This document shows positions 59,321-64,000 of a DNA stretch of 64,000 bases, one piece after another. Source of the DNA: Atkinsonella hypoxylon (lineage: Eukaryota; Ascomycota; Sordariomycetes; Hypocreales; Clavicipitaceae); the NCBI GenBank assembly GCA_000729835.1, contig JFHB01000056.1:96039-160038 (forward strand). Direction: 5' to 3'. How positions within the stretch are numbered: the stretch's first letter is position 1; the number at the start of each line of letters is the position of its first letter. Under the pieces are notes generated by a model. It was not told where the DNA came from, searched no databases, and saw nothing but the letters and a program-made list of their open reading frames with translations. The translations under genes and the position numbers were made by a program.

Positions 59321-60016
59321 TATTAAAAATAAGCTACCCTATATAGCCTATTTTTATGCTTACTAGTTGCTCTATTACGTAACCCTTATTAGGTCTTATT
59401 ACGTTAATTTTTAGTAGAGATATTACTGTTACTAGATATAAAACATCTAGAATTAACTAAGGCAAAGTTGCCTAACCTATAGTTAACTTTAACTGCGATT
59501 TTCTCTATAACTAGCAATAGTAGAAATTCAAGAAGTATACTATTTAAAAGCTAAGAATTAGGGCTATTTAATAGTATAATTGTTAAATAGAGTTGCTTAT
59601 AAGGGTTGCTTATTATTAGTAGAATTTGTTAAATTATATATATAAGCGTCTCGTTTATATAGCTGTAAGTTGATTTTTTTGTTTTTATATAGTAAATCTT
59701 TTTGCGGAAATTATAAAGTAGCCTATAAGCCCCTTCTAGCAACTACAGCCTATTGATATAGTTAGAGGGTCTATAAGGGACTAGAAAGATTCGAGATCCT
59801 ACCCTCACTAAGTTTGTTACAGCGCTCTTAATATAAAGATACTACTATTACAGTTATCTATTGCCTCTACGTGATCTAGTACAATACACTACAGCTTAAT
59901 TTAGGCCGCTGCTGCTTCCACTACGTGATAATTGCTAGGAGCAATTACAGGTGCTAAATCTAAGAGACCACTACCCTCTTAGATATCTAGTCCTGTAATC
60001 CCTATTATTTTCAATA
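59321..60016 (+). repeat. Copia-1 LTR D (3' LTR of element 2)
   Basis: 696 bp. It starts TATTAAAAATAAGC, with the TG terminus changed to TA, and ends TTTTCAATA. It is followed by the AAATT duplication. Confidence 0.9.
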
Positions 60017-60532
60017 AAATTTATACTTAAAGACCTAGGTAAGAGGAATTAGCTTATATCCAGTAGGAAGGTCTATAACTAGTGTTAGTTAAAAGGTTCC
60101 CTTTTCCTAGTTATTATTAAATTCCTTTATTGCTGCCTCTTTAAACTTATTAACGAATTAGTGCTGTTGTAGTTCTTTCTAGTTCCTAGGTTTAAGGGGA
60201 AGATTCTATTAATAAAGTCTTTCCTTTATGCCTAGTAGAAAGCTATTAGTAAAGGCAAAGTTAGAAGAATTATAGGTAGCTAGTCTTACTAACCTATAAG
60301 GGTTAGTTAGTTGTAGAAGCTGTTAAGGAAGAGACTAAGGCTCTAGACTTAGTGTTAATAACTAGGAAGGTTCCTGTTGTTAAAGAGGTTCCTTATCTAT
60401 AGAGAGTTCTATAGAGGAAGTAAAGTCTTAGTATTCTTCTAGGTTTAATATAGGTAGAAGCTGCACTTCTATAAGTGTAGTTAGTTAGAAGTCTTTAAAT
60501 TTAAAGGTTAACTTAATATTTTGTCGACTTAA
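60017..60532 (-). mobile_element. Copia-2 element, continuation (RT N-terminal part, degraded)
   Basis: Minus-strand reading gives FKEAAIKEFNNN, then LPTGYKLIPLT and VFKYKF, the usual N-terminal end of a copia RT domain, with stops. It joins the part ending at 52,200 across element 2. Upstream pol and gag were not recognised beyond about 60,532, so the element seems truncated or replaced there. Confidence 0.7.
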
Positions 60533-62967
60533 AACCAAACCCCTAAATGACCATGCAGCCTACGCTAAAGCAGGTAACAATATAGCACACGTTAAGATCG
60601 AAGAGGATCGGCAGAGAGCGAGATATTTAATAGTGTATACTATTAGACAATAGCAGGTAAGAAGATTAAATAGTTAGAAAAGGCAGAAATAAAATATCGA
60701 TTACAGCTTAGAAGATATACATACATAAAAGGAGCTAAATGTACTAAAGAGTTAGAGAAAGTGTTACTAGTAGTAAAGTAATATCTCTTAAGCGTTAAGT
60801 GTTATAAATTAAAGTAGGCTAAAAGATATTAATTAATTAAAAGAGTAAAAGCCTAAAAAGAGTTAGTAGAAGCTGCTTATACGCTTACTTTGTTTTTCTA
60901 TCTATATATCTAAGAGATGCACACTCTTATAGAGAAAAATCTATATATAGCATCCCTTATAAAGCTAATATAAGAGCGTAAGGGGGTAACTCTACTGCAA
61001 TACAATACCTCCTTAGTTATAAATAAGCTTATAAAGCAAAACTTATAAGTAACTTAACCCTTTAGCTAATTCCTTTAATCCTAAAGTTCTAATCCTTTTA
61101 TCTTCTATAATAGCTTTAGTGTCTTTAGTGTATATAGTAGCGTCTCTCTTACTAGTAATAGCGTTTTTATAGCTAGGCGCTTTCCTTTACAATAAGCAAC
61201 TCTTTCTTAGCAATTTATACTTTATTTAGTTGCCTTAAATATAATTAAATAGTGTCTTTTATTTACCTTAATTATCTTTTACTAAGCGCTAGAATAGAAG
61301 AGAGCTAGTAGTATAACACTAAGGTTTATATTAGTAATAGAATTATAGGCTATTATAGGTTATTTAGCAATATATCTTTAAGCTAACACTTCTATTTAAT
61401 CCTTTATAGTGTAGTATCCTTTAGCTCTAAGCGCTTATTTTACTGCTCTTATAATCTCTTTATTCTTTTACCTAAATTTCTGCTTTTACGCTAATAGCTC
61501 TATAAAATGTAAAGATAGTAGCTAATGCTTTAAGTTCTATAATTATTGTAGAAGCTAGTTCTTACTGTAAGATTCTATTTAATCTTTTTATATAAGATCT
61601 TACAGTATACTAGAAATTCTAGTAGAAACCTCTAAATTATTTAGCAGTAGTAATAATAAAGGGCTTTATAAATTAGTTGTAGGCTGTAGTAGCACCTTAA
61701 ACGTTATAATTAAAGACTTCTTTTATGTAAGAGAGAGCAGCTTATAATGTACAAGAGCCTAGCTAGGCTTACTTATCTACGTTAGAAGATGCAAATGCTA
61801 TTCCCTTACTGTTATTACTGCTTTAATAGTTCTATTATAGATAATAGAATCGCTATTAAACTAAATAGTAGCAACAAACTAATTCTTCTAAAGTTATATA
61901 AGCATTTATCTATTAACCTCTATTAACTATTTAATTACTTAATTATAATTGCTTAAGGTAAATTTCTAGGCATTAAGCTCCTTTAGAACAGGAATTCTAC
62001 TATTAGTTGTTTATAAGTAATATCTTAAGATAAAACGCTTTATAGTATCTTCCTAGAGGTAGCTAAGGTTAAAGCCTATAGTCTTAGCTTTTTTAATAAC
62101 TATATACCTATTTATAAAACTAAGCTTATTTACTACTATTATATACAGGACTATTATAACCCTATTAGTACCTTTATAGTAGTTATAAGACTAATTAATA
62201 GAGTTATTAGTTATAACTTAGTTGTAAAGGCACAGTTTAAATTTGTTCCCTAATGTTTAAGTAATTCTATAGTTACTATATTAAGTGTAGAGTATATTGT
62301 ATAAGCTGTTACTAATAAGATTAATTAGAAGATACCTAACTAAACAATAAAGCATCTATATTAAGAAGAATAAATAGGTATATCTATATTCCTAGTTGCT
62401 CTTCTGCTTATAATATAGTACTAAAATTGCCTAGAATAGGTATAAATACCGAAAGAGCTATAAAGTTTATACCTAACTATAGACTATAGCTTTAAACCTT
62501 TTAATTCTGCCTTTAAGTTCTATATTAAAGTAATAATAGTATCCCTTTAAGCAATTAAAGATAAAATAAGTTTAGTAGTTGTTAAAGAAGAGAAAGCTAG
62601 TAATAAGTCTTTACCTACTTATTTTGTTGTATAAGGCAGAAGGGTTATAGCTTATATTATAACAGTAGGAAATAAGTTAAAACCTATCTTTAATCCTATA
62701 CACCTTTTAACCTATAAGTCTTACGATCTCGCTTTAGTCTATCTCTTCTGTATTAATTACAAAAGACTCCTTAAAGATAACTACTGCACGCTTAATCCTA
62801 TAAGTAATAATCCTTACTATAGCAGTAAGCTAGAATTAATCTAACTATCTACAATAAGTCTCTTGCTTAAAGAACTTCATTAGAAAGCTATAAACATTAT
62901 TAAGATAATTAAACTAGATTGCTGGACTCTAGCTAGGCTACATTAACTCTGTAAGCCTAAAGTTATC
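60533..62967. other. Unidentified AT-rich, degraded sequence
   Basis: 2.4 kb between the Copia-2 remnant and LTR E. Most is TA-rich with stops in all frames, so it is probably an old repeat. Positions 60,535-60,640 are less AT-rich and keep CpG (GATCGAAGAGGATCGG), unlike their surroundings. On the minus strand around 61,440-61,760 long open segments broken only by TAA/TAG suggest a degraded coding region that I could not assign. Confidence 0.5.
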
Positions 62968-63660
62968 TATTGAAAATAATAGGGATTACAGGACTAGATA
63001 GAAGAGGGTAGTGGTCTCTTATATTTAGCACCTGTAATTGCTCCTAGCAATTATCACGTAGTGGAAGCAGCAGCGGCCTAAATCAAGCTGTAGTGTATAG
63101 TATAAATCACGTAGAGGCAGTAGATAACTGTAATAGTAGTATCTTTATATTAAGAGCGCTGTAACGAACTTGGTGAGGGTAGGATCTTAAATCTTTCTAG
63201 TCCCTTATAGACCCTCTAACTATATCGGCAGGCTGTAGTTGCTAGAAGGGGCTTATAGGCTACTTTATAATTTCCGCAAAAAGATTTACTATATAAAAAC
63301 AAAAAAATCGACTTACAGCTATATAAATAAGACGCCTATATACATAATTTAATAAATTCTACTAATAATAAGCAACCCTTATAAGTAACTCTATCTAACA
63401 ATTATACTATTAAATAGCCCTAATTCTTAGCTTTTAAATAGTATACTTCTTGAATTTCTACTATTGCTAGTTATAGAGAAAATTGCAGTTAAAGTTAACT
63501 ATAGGTTAGGCAACTTTACCTTAGTTAATTCTAGATGTTTTACATCTAGTAACAGCAATATCTCTACTAAAAATTAACGTAATAAGACCTAATAAGGGTT
63601 ATATAATAGAGCAACTAATAGGTATAAAAATAGGCTATATAGGGTAGCTTATTTTTAACA
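62968..63660 (-). repeat. Copia-1 LTR E (3' LTR of element 3)
   Basis: 693 bp, reverse orientation, TATTGAAAATAATAGGG to TTTTTAACA, followed by the purine tract (minus strand) at 63,661-63,670. Confidence 0.88.
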
Positions 63661-64000
63661 CTCCCTCTAGAAATATAAGAAGTAACTAGTTCTATAAGCA
63701 ACTTAGCTCCTTTAAAGGATATTTAAGTTAGAATTAACTAACGAAATATAGTACTAATAACAGAACTAAATAATATAACTAATTCCAGCAATTCTAGGGT
63801 AGTTATAGTTAAATATAACTAGTTGTTGTTAATTGTTTTTATTGTTTTTGATTTTTAACTGTTTTTTTGTTGCTTTTCGATTTTTTAAGTGTTTTTATTG
63901 CTTTTATAAGCTAGCTAGAAAGCTTTAGTAACTTAATAAATTATTAATGCTTTTAAATAGCAAAAGGCTTAGTTAGGCTATCTACTAGCATCTAATTTAT
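62968..64000 (-). mobile_element. Copia-1 element 3, partial at window edge
   Basis: LTR E, polypurine tract and about 330 bp of the 3' non-coding/RNase H end, inverted relative to element 2 and matching 48,166-48,500 of element B. It continues beyond the right edge. Confidence 0.8.

Larger units (their letters stand above)
52201..60016 (+). mobile_element. Full-length Copia-1 retrotransposon (element 2)
   Basis: 7,816 bp: LTR C, primer site, leader, one gag-pol frame (53,827-59,142), polypurine tract, LTR D, and a 5-bp target duplication AAATT. The domain order protease, integrase, RT, RNase H defines Ty1/copia. It is no longer coding because of many stops, and is inserted in Copia-2. Confidence 0.9.

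Noticed and set aside
44300..64000. tRNA, rRNA or centromere-specific sequences
   Set aside because: I looked for T-loop consensus and rRNA landmarks and found none. The AT-rich block is explained mostly by copia elements; centromere identity cannot be judged from sequence alone.

Overview
The window is nuclear DNA of a filamentous ascomycete, most likely a sordariomycete of the order Hypocreales. This rests on short phase-consistent spliceosomal introns, fungus-specific families (fungal Zn2Cys6 regulator, DUF8004 protein, questin-oxidase-like protein, RTG2-type phosphatase) and a block of retrotransposons degraded by transitions in the manner of repeat-induced point mutation (RIP). The order is inferred from remembered family resemblance, not from a search.

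Layout. Positions 1-44,400 are ordinary gene-bearing DNA with eleven protein genes: a questin-oxidase-like gene running off the left edge (-); a UBE3D-like E2-binding/HECT_2 gene and an SNF2 ATPase in tandem (+); an F-box gene (+); a large DUF8004 gene (-); a Zn2Cys6 transcription factor (+) convergent with an RTG2-type gene (-); a GT90/CAP10 glycosyltransferase (+); a Ser/Pro-rich conserved protein of unknown function (+) convergent with a BTB protein (-); and a protein with two CCHC-type zinc fingers (-). Intergenic stretches are 0.1-5 kb, hold several short tandem repeats, and include one MITE-like element (29,105-29,419) upstream of the GT90 gene.

From about 44.4 kb to the end the DNA turns strongly AT-rich and has no intact gene. 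It is a nest of Ty1/copia LTR retrotransposons. Five copies of one approximately 700-bp LTR and one LTR of a second family can be delimited. Element boundaries, 5-bp duplications and restored reading frames show repeated insertion: a reverse LTR tip, then Copia-1 element 1 (+), then Copia-1 element B (-), then Copia-2 (-), then the full-length Copia-1 element 2 (+, 52,201-60,016). Element 2 keeps one reading frame through gag, protease, integrase, reverse transcriptase and RNase H, broken only by in-frame stops. A 2.4-kb stretch (60,533-62,967) is unidentified, and a further reverse Copia-1 copy runs off the right edge.

No biosynthetic cluster, CRISPR array, tRNA or rRNA gene was recognised. 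The genes look like independent housekeeping or regulatory loci. The most notable features are the nested retroelements with an apparent half-tRNA primer site, the MITE, the paired CCHC fingers, and a possible frame-disrupted 5' end in the SNF2 gene.
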